Part shown: one piece after another, positions 48,748 to 58,785 of the stretch
Layout: each line of letters opens with the position of its first letter
How positions within the stretch are numbered: the first letter of the stretch is position 1
NCBI GenBank assembly: GCA_032871835.1
Contig: CM065296.1
Coordinates: 1,002,001-1,066,000, forward strand
Length of the DNA stretch: 64,000 nucleotides
DNA from: Dipteronia dyeriana
Lineage: Eukaryota > Streptophyta > Magnoliopsida > Sapindales > Sapindaceae
Reading direction: 5' to 3'
Translations under genes and position numbers: made by a program
Notes under the pieces: generated by a model
What the model was told of the DNA's origin: nothing
Databases searched by the model: none
The model's input: the letters and a program-made list of their open reading frames with translations, nothing else

Positions 48748-50460
48748 ATGGAGATTAAGATTGGTGAGGTGCATGATAGGATAGATAAGGTGGAGTCTAG
48801 TTCACAAAGGGTGCAACAAATTAGGGTTCCTAATGTGGAACGAAGAGAAAGAAACCCACCTAGAGACGATTATGATGATGATTATGGGAATGACCTAGAG
48901 GAGGGTGATCGCATGTCCAATGTGGGTACAGGTAGATTGAGGCGTGAAATGGGAGGTAGAGGAGTTAGGTATGGGAATAGAGAAGATAGGTATGGGTATA
49001 GAGGAGATAAGTATGGAGAGAGGGCTGATAATAATTTGGGTAGTATAAAGGTGAAAATCCCAACGTTCCAAGGTAAAACTGATCCCGAAGCTTATTTAGA
49101 GTGGGAGAAAAGAATAGAATTGGTATTTGACTGCCATGACTATTCTGAATTAAAGAAGGTAAAGTTGGTTGCCATAGAATTTACTGATTATGCTATCGTT
49201 TGGTGGGATCAATTGATTGTGAGTAGAAGACGAAATGGAGAAAGACCTATTGAGACTTGGGAGGAGATGAAAGCTGTCATGAGGAAGCGTTTCATTCCGA
49301 GTCACTATTATAGGGGTTTGTTTCAAAAATTACAAACCCTTACTCAAGGGTCTAAGTGTGTTGAAGATTACTACAAGGAGATGAAGATAGCCATGATTCG
49401 AGCTGATGTAGAGGAAGACCGAGAGGCTACTATGGCTAGGTTTTTAAGTGGACTAAACCGAGACATAGCAAATGTGGTGGAGTTGCAACATTATGTTGAA
49501 TTGAGTGACATGGTACACATGGCAATTAAGGTGGAACAACAGTTGAAGAGAAAGAGTTCCACATGGGTTGGGCAAAATTCGGGTTCTTCATCATCATGGA
49601 AACCGAATTGGAGCAAGAGGGATGACCAACCTAGGTTCAAGGCCAAGGCCGAACCTTCCAGAGATCATAAAGTCGGAGGCACATTAAAACAAGGTACATC
49701 AGATTCTCAACCTTCTAGAAATTGTGACATTAAGTGCTTTAAGTGTCTGGAAGCAGGTCATATTGCATCTCAATGCCCAAACAAGAGAGTAATGGTTTTG
49801 AAGGATGATGGTGAGATCGAATCTGAAGGTGAATCTAATGATGAGTCCATGCCACCTTTGGAGGATGCAAGTGATATTGAATATCCGGTGGACGGAGAGC
49901 TTTTGGTGGCGAGAAGAGCTCTTAGTGCTCAAGCCAAGGGAGATGATGAGGTACAACGTGACAACATTTTTCATACCCGCTGCCATGTTAATGATAAGGT
50001 ATGTAGCATGATCATTGATGGGGGGAGTTGTACTAATGTGGCTAGCACTAATTTTGTGGAGAAATTGAATTTAGCCACTTTGAGGCATCCAAAACCATAT
50101 AAGCTACAGTGGTTAAATGATAGTGGGGAAATCAAGGTGACTAAACAAGTGTTGGTGACGTTTTCAATTGGAAAGTACAAAGATGAAGTCCTTTGTGATG
50201 TGGTACCAATGAATGCGGGCCATATCCTTTTGGGGAGACCATGGCAGTTCGATAGGCATGTGACCCATGATGGGTATACCAATAGATACTCATTTGTACT
50301 CAATAAAAAATCAATCACTCTTGTACCTTTAACCCCAAAACAAGTGTATGAAGATCAAGTAAGGTTAAGAAAAGAGAGAGATGTAAAAAAAGAGAGTGAG
50401 AGTGAGAGTTCAAAAGAAAGAGAGATAAAAGAAAAAGAGTCCGAAATAGCAAAAAAATAA
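48748..50460 (+). CDS. Gypsy gag-protease polyprotein
   Basis: The 570-residue frame has an acidic/arginine-rich N-terminus, a retrotransposon gag domain at about 100-265 (KIPTFQGKTDPEAYLEWE start, then RFIPSHYYRGLFQKLQTLTQ), a CCHC zinc knuckle at 330-343 (C330, C333, H338, C343), and an aspartic protease with the active-site motif MIIDGGSCTNV at about 421-431 (Asp424, in DGGS form). It ends in a Lys/Glu/Ser-rich tail. The native start is probably the ATG at 48652, in the same frame, but a TAG at 48742-48744 interrupts after 30 codons, so translation would have to begin at 48748. Gag forms the particle and protease cuts the polyprotein. The frame is otherwise clean, fitting a young copy. The DGGS form and knuckle suggest the chromovirus (Del/Tekay-like) group, which is an inference. 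Confidence 0.85.
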   Translation: MEIKIGEVHDRIDKVESSSQRVQQIRVPNVERRERNPPRDDYDDDYGNDLEEGDRMSNVGTGRLRREMGGRGVRYGNREDRYGYRGDKYGERADNNLGSIKVKIPTFQGKTDPEAYLEWEKRIELVFDCHDYSELKKVKLVAIEFTDYAIVWWDQLIVSRRRNGERPIETWEEMKAVMRKRFIPSHYYRGLFQKLQTLTQGSKCVEDYYKEMKIAMIRADVEEDREATMARFLSGLNRDIANVVELQHYVELSDMVHMAIKVEQQLKRKSSTWVGQNSGSSSSWKPNWSKRDDQPRFKAKAEPSRDHKVGGTLKQGTSDSQPSRNCDIKCFKCLEAGHIASQCPNKRVMVLKDDGEIESEGESNDESMPPLEDASDIEYPVDGELLVARRALSAQAKGDDEVQRDNIFHTRCHVNDKVCSMIIDGGSCTNVASTNFVEKLNLATLRHPKPYKLQWLNDSGEIKVTKQVLVTFSIGKYKDEVLCDVVPMNAGHILLGRPWQFDRHVTHDGYTNRYSFVLNKKSITLVPLTPKQVYEDQVRLRKERDVKKESESESSKEREIKEKESEIAKK

Positions 50461-50737
50461 AAAAAAGATAAAAATGAAAAAGAGGCTGATGAGAAAAAAA
50501 GAGAGAGAAAACCAGTGAGTTTTTATACAAGAGAGAGTGAGATTAAAAAGGCTTTGTTTTCAAATCAGCCAATGATTGCACTTTTGTACAAAGAGGCATG
50601 TTTTAGTACTAATGGAATTAACCCTTCATTGCCTAGTGTTGTTGCTTCTAATTTGCAAGGCTTTGATGAAATGTCGCAGGCTATCAACAACATTATGGTG
50701 AAGATTCGAGGACGAATCCTTTTGAAGAGAGGGGGAA
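50461..50737 (+). pseudogene. Remnant of pol junction and 3' end
   Basis: Lysine-rich codons continue from gag-protease to ALFSNQPMIALLYKEACF and LPSVVASNLQGF, the linker that normally leads into reverse transcriptase. At about 50665 the sequence jumps to DEMSQAINNIM-like and then, in another frame, SRTNPFEER, the last residues of pol that normally run into the 3' LTR. The deletion thus removed essentially all of RT, RNase H and integrase. Confidence 0.65.
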
Positions 50738-51693
50738 TGATGAGAATCAAGAAGCATCACCAAAGGAACTATTGCATATTCCAATTGGGCCAATTAAAAG
50801 GAAGCAAGAGGATCAAAGAAGTATTAAATGATGGGCTGATTCCGAGTTGCTAAAGTCCAAATTCTGCCCACATGAAGACCAAATCCGGGCTGAACTTCGT
50901 GGACCTCTATAGAGAGCATCTGAAGTCAGATCGTCTATTATAATATGTTTTCGGAAAGCCCAAGACAAGATCTACAGATGATATGAAGATCCTGTCCTCC
51001 AAAACAGATCACAAAAAGTCCAAATTTGGCCATCTATCTTATTGCGCGAAGACTTGAGTTGAGGAGTCCGAATTTCAACATATTTCCTATATTTTGGGCG
51101 ACGTATGGTTGGAGGAGAATTCAATTTCAGCATATTGCCAATTTCAGCATATTCCTTATTTTATTTATTTCCCCAAATAAAGAGTTGATTTGTTTTCCAA
51201 ATAAATGGTTGATTTGTTTCCCAAATTCAGCTTTCCAAATAAGGAACAAATCAACTACTTGCTAGTTTAGTATTTATTTATTTTTCTAAAGTTGTTTGCA
51301 TTTATTTTCCTGATTGTAAGGCATTAATTGCCTAATATTTATTCCCTTTTAGGTCTTAGATATTTTTAGTATAAAAGGGACCAATTGATGTAATTTGAGA
51401 ATAGATTTTGAATTGAAATAAATTTGAGAGAATTTTCTCTTTGGTTCTTCATAGAACTTGTGAACTTATCAAGGTTCTACCTTGTGGCGTTCCAACCTTG
51501 ACTTATCACTCACCTTCTTTCCTATTCTTGAGTGTGGCGTCTACAGTTTTTCTTGATACCGTTGGTTCTTACCTCCTTATAGGTAACGGGTCGCGGTCAG
51601 ATAAAATTTTTATTTGTAAACTTGGTTAGAAAACGATCCTTCGTTACCATATATTGGTTCCGGGTCTCACTGCTCTTGGTGAGGTTCATATCA
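50738..51693 (+). repeat. 3' LTR of the gypsy element
   Basis: 956 bases. The four differences from the 5' LTR lie in tcaacta(g/c)ttgc, ga(t/c)ttatcac, ggtc(c/a)gata and ttttt(g/a)tttg. Confidence 0.9.
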
Positions 51694-51710
51694 ATATGTA
51701 AAAGTATAAC

Positions 51711-53358
51711 CTAGTTTTGGCCCTGGCCACTACCTGAAGGGTCATCAATATATAGATTGTCGAAATTTAGATTAAGTTCTTTATCTACGGTTAGATTTTG
51801 TAACCTTTTTTTAGCATGCTCCCAATCCCGAAGGCATGTTAATACCTCCACCATCTCTGAAGACAAACAGCTTCTTCTTGGTTCAATTATGCGTCCATTG
51901 GTGCTGAAAGCTTGTTCTGAAGACACCGTTGACACTGGAATAACCAGTACGTCACGTGCTAAGTGTGACAGAATTGGATACCTGTACGTATAGGTCTTCC
52001 ACCATAACAACAAATCAAACTCTTCCTTGTCTTCAACAGCATCGAACTGTGCTTCAAGGTACCTAATAAGTTCGGTACAAGAAGATGGGCTAGATCTTTG
52101 CCCTGAAGAAGTACTTGCTGATTTGTCTTTTTTTCTTCGTTTCAGAAGGCTCCAACTTGTTTGCTTCGGCTCTGTCTCCGGTCGTGTTGATTGGGGGATG
52201 TCAATGTTGCCAAACCTGGTCTCATAAATATGAAAAATCTCGAACAACTTGGTTCGAATGTCAGTAATTTGTTCTGAATAATCGATTGACAAATTAATAC
52301 CAATAAACTCAAGCAAAACTTCTAAACCAGATAATTTAACCCTGGGATCTATTATAGCACTTAAGGCATAAAGTAAGGGAATGTCAGCCCAATATTTTTT
52401 CAACTTTGTCTCCATGACAACAACTGCAGCGCCTAGATGTTCATCTTCTCTATAACTGTTTAACAGTTCAGACATTTTCACTATCTGATGGATTGCCTGG
52501 GAAGATGTGGGGTAATATACCCCGGAAAGAGTTACAGTGGCATTGTAAAATATCTTTAAAAATTGAACAAAAATCTTTGCCACATACCAATCGTCTGTGG
52601 AAAGTAATTTTGGACTAAGTTGTCCTGTTTCTGTCAATTTCATGTTATAAAAACATGTAATGGTTGTATCATATTCCAAACAATTTTGCAACATTAAATA
52701 AGTAGAGTTCCACCTTACCGGCATATCAGTTTGGAATCGTCGGGGTTTGAGACCGTTTAATTTACAATGTCTCTTGAATTCACTGAATCTAGGATTAGAA
52801 CTGCAAATCCAAGAAATGGCATCTCTGATGCGATCTATTTGGTCGCTTACCTGCTTTAAACCAGCCTGTACAACTAAATTTATAATATGACATGCACACC
52901 GTTGATGGAAGAAATAACCTCCATCTTGCGGGATATTTCTTGCAACAAACAATGCAATAGAGCTAGTATTTACAGATGCATTATCAAATGTGATTGAAAG
53001 AATGCGATGCGTGATTTCATAAGTTTCTAAAACTTCCATTATGACATTAAAAATGGAAGTTTGTGCATATGCATTTGTGCATATGCCATCTCAAATGTCT
53101 GGTTCCCCCCGTACTTGTAGCATAATTCTTATGGCAAAACTTACATTTAGCTCTGAGGCCAGACTCCCTGTTTGGGAGTGTCATTTGGACTATGTTGAAA
53201 CATTGCCACACATCTGATGTTAATTTTCTGGGACGTGATGTTGGTGTAACGCCGGAACCAGAAGGTCCCGCTTGAGTATGGGTCGGTTCTGAAATATCAA
53301 ATTCATCGTTGAGCATATTCAAATCGTCCGAAAAATAAGACTGCTGGTTAGGATCCAT
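51711..53358 (-). pseudogene. hAT-family transposase with BED zinc finger, internally deleted
   Basis: The N-terminal exon (53358 down to about 53075) begins MDPNQQSYF after a plausible splice acceptor and holds a BED finger: SDVWQCF, then CKFC and HLRWH. The long second frame (53039-51711, 442 residues) starts inside the catalytic domain (ITFDNASVNTSS, then FFHQRCACHIINLVV) and ends with the hAT C-terminal dimerisation domain (WWKTYTYRYPILSHLARDVL, then STVSSEQAFS) at about residues 345-410. hAT transposases of this type are 650-700 residues. Here about 200 residues between the BED finger and ITFDNAS, including the region of the first catalytic Asp, are missing, and the two parts are in different frames. 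A 14-bp tandem repeat marks the break (53060-53087). The gene cannot make active transposase. Confidence 0.85.
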
Positions 53359-53412
53359 TATCTGAATAAAAATATAAGCACTATAGTAGTTAATAGTCAA
53401 ATTAAAAATCAA

Positions 53413-54280
53413 TATTTACTAACAGTAATCTTAATTTACTAACAATAATTACTATAACTAATACGACACTTACAATAATTTATTTACTTAAAAAACAAAT
53501 TAAATAAACAAAAAAAATCATAATCTACTAACATAAAATTTTAAATTCACTAGTTCACTACTACAAATAAAATTGATAAATTTACTAACATAATATACTA
53601 ACATAAAATTGATGATTTGAACCACTACTCTTAAATTTACTATCATAATCTACAAATGAAAAATTTTAATTTATGAAAAAAACAATATCAAACGTAATTA
53701 TTATACTTAACATTCATCATTTACTTATTACAAAAAATAATTTCAGTAATACAAATTAACTTTCTAAATTTATTAATAACAAATATTAAAATTACTACTA
53801 AACTTAAAAATCTTAATAAACTAAACAAATAATATTAACATTAAAGCCCAAAAATTGATAAACTAACTAACTAAATAGATAATGTTTTCATTAAGTAACT
53901 CAAATCTAAACATAAACATATAAATTTACTATGGGAATATGTTAGACCAAAAGTAATAACAAAATTGTACCTTTAAAATTTGGTGTGTTGGTGGAAAACG
54001 TAGAGAGTTTTATAGAGAGAGTAATAACCAAAATGAAAGAAAAAGTTTAGAGAATTGGAGAATATATTAGAGATTGAGATTTGAGAGAATGAGATATTGA
54101 AAGAATGATAGAGAGAGTTAATGGAAAATGAAATGGATGGAAGTATTTATAGAAAAATTTGATTTGTGGGTCAAAATGTAATTTAAAAGATTGTAGGGGG
54201 TTTGGTAATTTTAATTTCCTCCAACGGCTGGAATTGATTTCCAACCGTTGAAGGCTTTTTGAAAAAAAAAAAAAAAAAAT
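53413..54280. other. AT-rich 5' region of the hAT element
   Basis: It is made of A/T-rich words such as 'ctaacataaaat' and 'tttactaacat' repeated in variants. It probably contains a first intron and the promoter of the transposase gene (transcribed to the left). No frame of interest is seen. Confidence 0.5.
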
Positions 54281-54452
54281 TGTCCGAACGGACCGGTCCG
54301 CCGGGCCGGCCTGCCAGGCCTCCTCCCAGAGGCCCGGCACGAGGTCTGACCCTCTTCTTTCACGGGCCGTTCTTGGAACGGCCCGTGAACTCCCTGGACC
54401 TACCGGACCGACCTGTCACCGACCGGTCCACTTTTACACCACTAGTTAAAGG

Positions 54453-54940
54453 TGCTTTAAGAATGTTATATATTTACTATTTTAAACAAAGACAACAAAA
54501 AAAATAATTAAGGCGGCAAGTGATGATAATAAAAAATCAAAGATTCTATAATTGATTCTCTACCACTTTCTTGGGATGTGATTTTTTATATTGAAAAGAA
54601 ATAAAAGATTCCAATTATGAATTTAATAATTTAAAAGGAGGGATGTATCATACACAAAGCAATAACAAAGAGATAAGTACATGCCTCTCACATGGAACAT
54701 GCCAGGGAAAAGTTACGTGTCGCCACCATTTACCGTATATCGTTATCACCATGAAGTTTCTAGGGTTTGTAATCTATCAAGCTTTTAATAATCAAAACAT
54801 AATCATTTGCCAACGGGAGAGAAAAAAAAATGATAACTATGAGATCACATATTGTGAATACTAAATTTGACAAAAAAAATATAAAACGTTATATATAACA
54901 TAATAATTTAGTATTACATTCTAATATCTAGTTATATTTA
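54453..54940. other. No feature recognised
   Basis: AT-rich DNA with only short unrelated frames. No gene or terminal repeat is seen. Confidence 0.5.
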
Positions 54941-54989
54941 GGGATAGATATTTATCTTCGGGATTCTAAATCCTCGTACTCCTATTTCC

Positions 54990-55225
54990 ATTTAGAGATT
55001 TTTTTTTAGAAAAAATGAAAAAATGAGGGAAAATGGGGGGGATGATGGGGAATTGGGGATGGGGATGGGGATGAGGATACCTCCCCCAAACATCCTCATC
55101 CCCATTTTTCCCAAATGGAGAAATGGGGGGATGGGGGGATGGGGGAAGGGTCTAAGGAGTGGGATGGGGATGGGGATGGGGATGGGGATGGGGCTATATC
55201 CATCACCATTCCCCAAACGTGCATC
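54990..55225. repeat. (GGGGAT)n-rich tract with reverse-complement CCCCAT blocks
   Basis: The words ggggatgggg and tccccatt recur in both orientations. The run at about 55150-55192 has six or more head-to-tail ggggat units. The tract is flanked by 'tagggatagatat' on the left and 'catccatag' on the right and may be the core of a MITE. G runs spaced by two bases could fold as a G-quadruplex. Confidence 0.7.
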
Positions 55226-55339
55226 CATAGACTTATATTTAATATATTATTTTTATTATTAATTTAAATTATAAAAGTTAACATTTACCATTAATACATT
55301 CATTAAAATTGTAAAATGTTGAAAAATAGTTAAATAAAA

Positions 55340-55620
55340 TAGATTTTGATTGAAATATCATTAATGTATATTAAATTTAAATTATTTTAAATATTTAAAA
55401 AATATATACAATGGTATTTCTGTAATTAAAAAAAGTCTATTTACTGTTATACTAAATTTGATATATGATATACTGTGTGTCAAATTTTACATATAGTATA
55501 ACATATATCAAATTTTACACGATATTTGATACTGCATTAGAGATAGATTTTTACACTCTATATTAAATTTTAATATAGACACACTAATTTGACAGATACT
55601 CAAACTTTCATTGATTTAGT
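55340..55620 (+). repeat. AT-rich repeat, left copy of an inverted pair
   Basis: gattgaaatatcattaatgt and the next ~200 bases match, in reverse complement, 63590-63750. The repeat contains 'caaattt'/'aaatttga' palindromic words and resembles a MITE, though I could not define its ends. Confidence 0.6.
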
Positions 55621-55709
55621 ATTCCACTGTACAAGTTGACTTTGCCTTATTATATATAATGAATTTGTAATCCCTTGGCACTTTTTTTTTTTTTTTGAAA
55701 AAGTAATCT

Positions 55710-56200
55710 ATTTAGACTCTGTTTGGAGAGCTTTTTCAAGTAGATCTTTTAGGAGTAGATCTTTTAAAATTGACATTTTACAAGTAGAACTTTAAACAGG
55801 AAGATGTTGGTCGTTTGATTGTCAATTAGAAAAAGCTTTTTTAAATGGTAAGATTACTAAAATATTCAAAAATTATTTTAAATAATAAGGTTATATTAGA
55901 CTTTTTAGTATTATTAAAAAAGCTTCAAAAGATCTACTTTGAAAAACCTAAAATTTGAGTTTCTCCAAGTAGACGTAAAACAGCTTTTTTAATCTCTTAA
56001 AAGCTCTACTGAACGATAACCAAAAGACATATTTTTTTAAAAAGAGCTTTTCTAATTAAAAAAAAAACTATTTTATCGAGACAATTTTTTTAAAATTCCT
56101 TTCATAATATTTTTTCTAAATAACAAAATATGTTCCAAGGAGTTTTGAGATTACACAATTGAAATTGACAACAAAAGATTCCAAAAAGCAAAATATATTA
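55710..56200. other. Probable terminal/subterminal region of the Harbinger element
   Basis: gactctgtttggagagcttt follows a TTA at 55710, a form usual for PIF/Harbinger ends (G-C-rich start, then TGTTTGG, TTA target site). Further short inverted words ('agtagatctttta', 'aaaagatctactt') fill the next 300 bases. The matching right end was not found, so the extent is uncertain. Confidence 0.35.
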
Positions 56201-56229
56201 TGGAGTTGAGAGTAAATTGCAAATAATTG

Positions 56230-57523
56230 TTATGTACCCGCACTCATTAAACTTTGCGCAGTTGAATTTCTTAAAATCTCCATTTCTTGTCTTCCCGGAC
56301 CATCTTCTTCATGTGTATTGATCTCTATTTCTTCATTAATCTCTTCACTTGAGTAATTTGCACTTTCATCAAAATCTCTATCTCGTTGTGCATTTCTTCT
56401 AACGTAGTTATGAATAGTCATCGTGGCAATAACAATTTTCACTTGCTTTTGATAACAATAACTTGGCATATCACGTAAAATTCTCCATTTTTTTCCATAC
56501 CCCAAAAGTGTGCTCAATGATGCTCCTAAGTGAAGAATATACATGATTAAATATTTCTTTATGACCTGTTGGTTCTTCACCCCTACGAAAATGTGGAATG
56601 TGGTATCTTTCACATTTATAAGGTCCTAAAAAACCTTTCATCTGTGGGTATCCGGCATCCACCAAGTAATATTTTCTTGAAAATATAAAATATAAATGAT
56701 TATGATATAATATACAATTATTATTTGTGCAACGTAAATTTAAAAAATTACCATTTGGAGGTTTTGGAAATTTTGATTGAGGATCACGTAGAGCTGATAA
56801 GAATACTCTACTATTATGAGCAGAGCCTTCCCACCCTACACATACAATTGTAAATTGCATGTCAAAGTTACATATAGCCATTACATTTTGGGTGGGTATT
56901 CCTTTTCTACCAATATATGGTACTTGATCACATGGAGAAATTGAAGCTTGAACATGAACACCATCTATACCTCCAATGCAATCCTACAAATTAATTCAAA
57001 ATAAGTATAAAATAAGGCATTGATATGGATATACTAAATTTAAGAGCATATATCTAGAGTCGCTAAATATTTCTTGTGGAGTGCTCCTAAATTCAGGATC
57101 CAAAGGTTTTATCATCACCTTAGCCATTTCATATAAAATGTCTAGCATCACATCAAAATGCCTACTCACCGTCTCACCGGAATGTTGAAAACGTTCTTGT
57201 GCATTCCTATTTCCTATACCTTGTCCTAAAATATAAAGAAATATTCCTAAAATTTCAGCACTACTTATGTTTCTTGAACCCTTCAACTTATAATTATTTT
57301 CCAAATCATTCAATAACATTACGAATACATGTTTGTCCATTCTAAACATGTTATAACAACGACTTTCATTACCCTGCAGCAATTCTATCAACCAAATAAA
57401 ACTTGTTTGAGAGCTTGTCATGCATGGAGTTTTAAAAATATAATTTTCAAGATAAACTTGAATAAGACGACCACATACACATATAAATTGATCTATTTCT
57501 TCTTCGTCTCCTGAATTGTCCAC
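56230..57523 (-). pseudogene. PIF/Harbinger DDE transposase (HARBI1-like), frameshifted
   Basis: Exon 1 (57523-57035) holds the N-terminal helical region (MFRMDKHVFVMLLNDLENNY, then ISSAEILGIFLYILGQG). A 51-base GT-AG intron (57034-56984) joins in frame to exon 2, which starts DCIGGIDGVHVQ with the first catalytic Asp. Then come GWEGSAHNSRV, where the family has Asp in the AHD position but Asn here, YYLVDAGYPQMKGFL, and IEHTFGVWKK with the catalytic Glu. Between PPNG and KYYLVDAGY an extra AT-rich stretch reads through and may be a second intron, but its best GT-AG length breaks frame. After FGVWKK a run of seven A (one too many) shifts the frame, and the C-terminus continues in the next frame as ILRDMPSYCYQK to a stop near 56230. 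The enzyme would cut and join at TTA/TAA sites. This copy is inactive. Confidence 0.8.
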
Positions 57524-57889
57524 ACTTTATTTTAATAACCTGAAATATTAATGATCTCATCAAACATCACATATAAATAGAAGTTCAAAATAGGTAAAAC
57601 ATTATCCAACAAGCACAAAGAAAATAAAATATAATGTCATCAACTAGGGTCCAACAATGACAAAAATAATAATAATACATTAATGTCTATCAACTAGGGT
57701 CCAACAAGCACAAATTTCCAATACATAATCAAACTACGACAGGGATAATAAAACATTAATATCATCTAATTTCCAGTCTTTTTTTTATTAAGAATCAAAA
57801 ATTGGAGCTTCAGATCAAAATTAGTCATAACAGAAAACATCTTCCTCTTGTCTTGAGAACAAAACAACTCCGTCGCAAACCACCGCAAC

Positions 57890-58785
57890 TAACTACCTTT
57901 TTCTGCCCCAGGTAAAGTGGCCATAACTTCCATCACTTCAACAATACTAGTTCCTTGTGAACTTCTATGCACCGATGTCGATGTACTCCTACTCTCAACT
58001 ACCTAAACAAGACGATCAATTTGTTTAGATAAATTTGCTACACCTCCTAACTTTCCTTTATTTCCCTTCGACCCTCCTATAACTCCTTTACTTATTTCAC
58101 TCTCATCATTTGTTCTATTTTTTTCCCTTATCTTGATTACCATGTGAAGCCTCCTCATTCTCCCTATCGACAGTCTGCTTGTCATGCTCTGAATCTTCCA
58201 CTATTTCTTCAGGAAGTATGGTAGATGATGGAGTCATGACACAATTACCAACTGTTGTACTGCCCTTAAACATCTTGTCATACATATGCATCATGTCGGG
58301 ACTAATTCCCATGTCACGAAATTTTCGATACTCAACATTCATTTACAAAAGAAACAGATGGTTAGAAAATATGCATCTACATGACATAAATGAATAAATA
58401 TATAAATAAATAAATAAAGGAGAATGTTCACACCTCAATTTTACTTTGCCACCATTCTGGAGGTGCATCCACCGTTTTCTTAGCTAGGTCCCATCTGATA
58501 CCAGTTTCTTTATGCAATAGTGAACTCCACAATTTTCAATCAGTTTTAAGTGAATCCCACTGGTTTTTCAATTGCTTTTTATCATAATCTCTTCCTGTTA
58601 TTTCCTTAAAAACCTTGACAACATTTACCCATCCTATCTTATCAAAATGAGTGACAGGCCTATTTCCTTTTGTCACTTCCTTAACACATATTTCACAATA
58701 TATAGCTACAAGATCATCATTCCATATAGTTTTTGATTTTCCACCTCCCTCATTTTCAGTAATGTTATTTGTATTCTTCTTCCCA
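57890..58785 (-). pseudogene. Harbinger-associated Myb/SANT-like protein, broken
   Basis: Minus-strand frames hold a Myb/SANT-like DNA-binding domain of the plant PIF partner protein: TIWNDDLVAIYCEICVKEV, then GNRPVTHFDKIGW and QLKNQWDSLKTD. A TGA (58536-58538) follows where the family usually has Trp. Then come the LLHKETGIRWD and PPEWWQSKIE parts. A GT-AG intron of about 100 bases (donor gtgtga at 58433) leads to YRKFRDMGISPDMMHMYDKM. A frame change near 58130 and a stop near 58003 precede the C-terminal SSQGTSIVEVMEVMATL. This second protein normally binds the element ends and helps the transposase enter the nucleus or assemble. It is next to and parallel with the transposase gene, as in other Harbinger elements. 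Confidence 0.7.

Larger units (their letters stand above)
47129..51693 (+). mobile_element. Young Ty3/gypsy element with gag-protease only
   Basis: Two LTRs of 956 bases (47129-48084 and 50738-51693) begin tgatgag and end tatca. A 5-bp target duplication, atatg, sits at 47124-47128 and 51694-51698. I count four differences between the LTRs (about 0.4%), so insertion was recent. The primer binding site tggtatcagagctt starts at 48087 and the polypurine tract gaagagagggggaa is at 50724-50737. The internal region encodes gag and the start of protease, then a truncated linker. RT, RNase H and integrase are missing. It must have been mobilised by enzymes from a complete relative. It sits 13 bases beyond the stop codon of the hAT transposase gene. 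Confidence 0.9.
46631..54444 (-). mobile_element. hAT transposon with a gypsy element inserted in it
   Basis: The element begins taaaagtgtaaaaatggact and ends with the reverse complement of tagtggtgtaaaagtggacc, an imperfect inverted terminal repeat. It is flanked by an exact 8-bp duplication, gttaaagg (46623-46630 and 54445-54452). Both ends continue into GC-rich subterminal blocks built from 'ggccgggccggcc' words. Without the gypsy insertion (47129-51693 plus one target copy) the element is about 3.2 kb. It carries one transposase gene on the minus strand (53358-51711), which is damaged. It could be moved only if an active hAT transposase of the same family were present. Confidence 0.9.

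Noticed and set aside
50565..50853. A 112-residue plus-strand frame (from 50515) running into the 3' LTR as a possible gene
   Set aside because: It is the truncated linker and 3' end of the deleted pol region plus LTR sequence.
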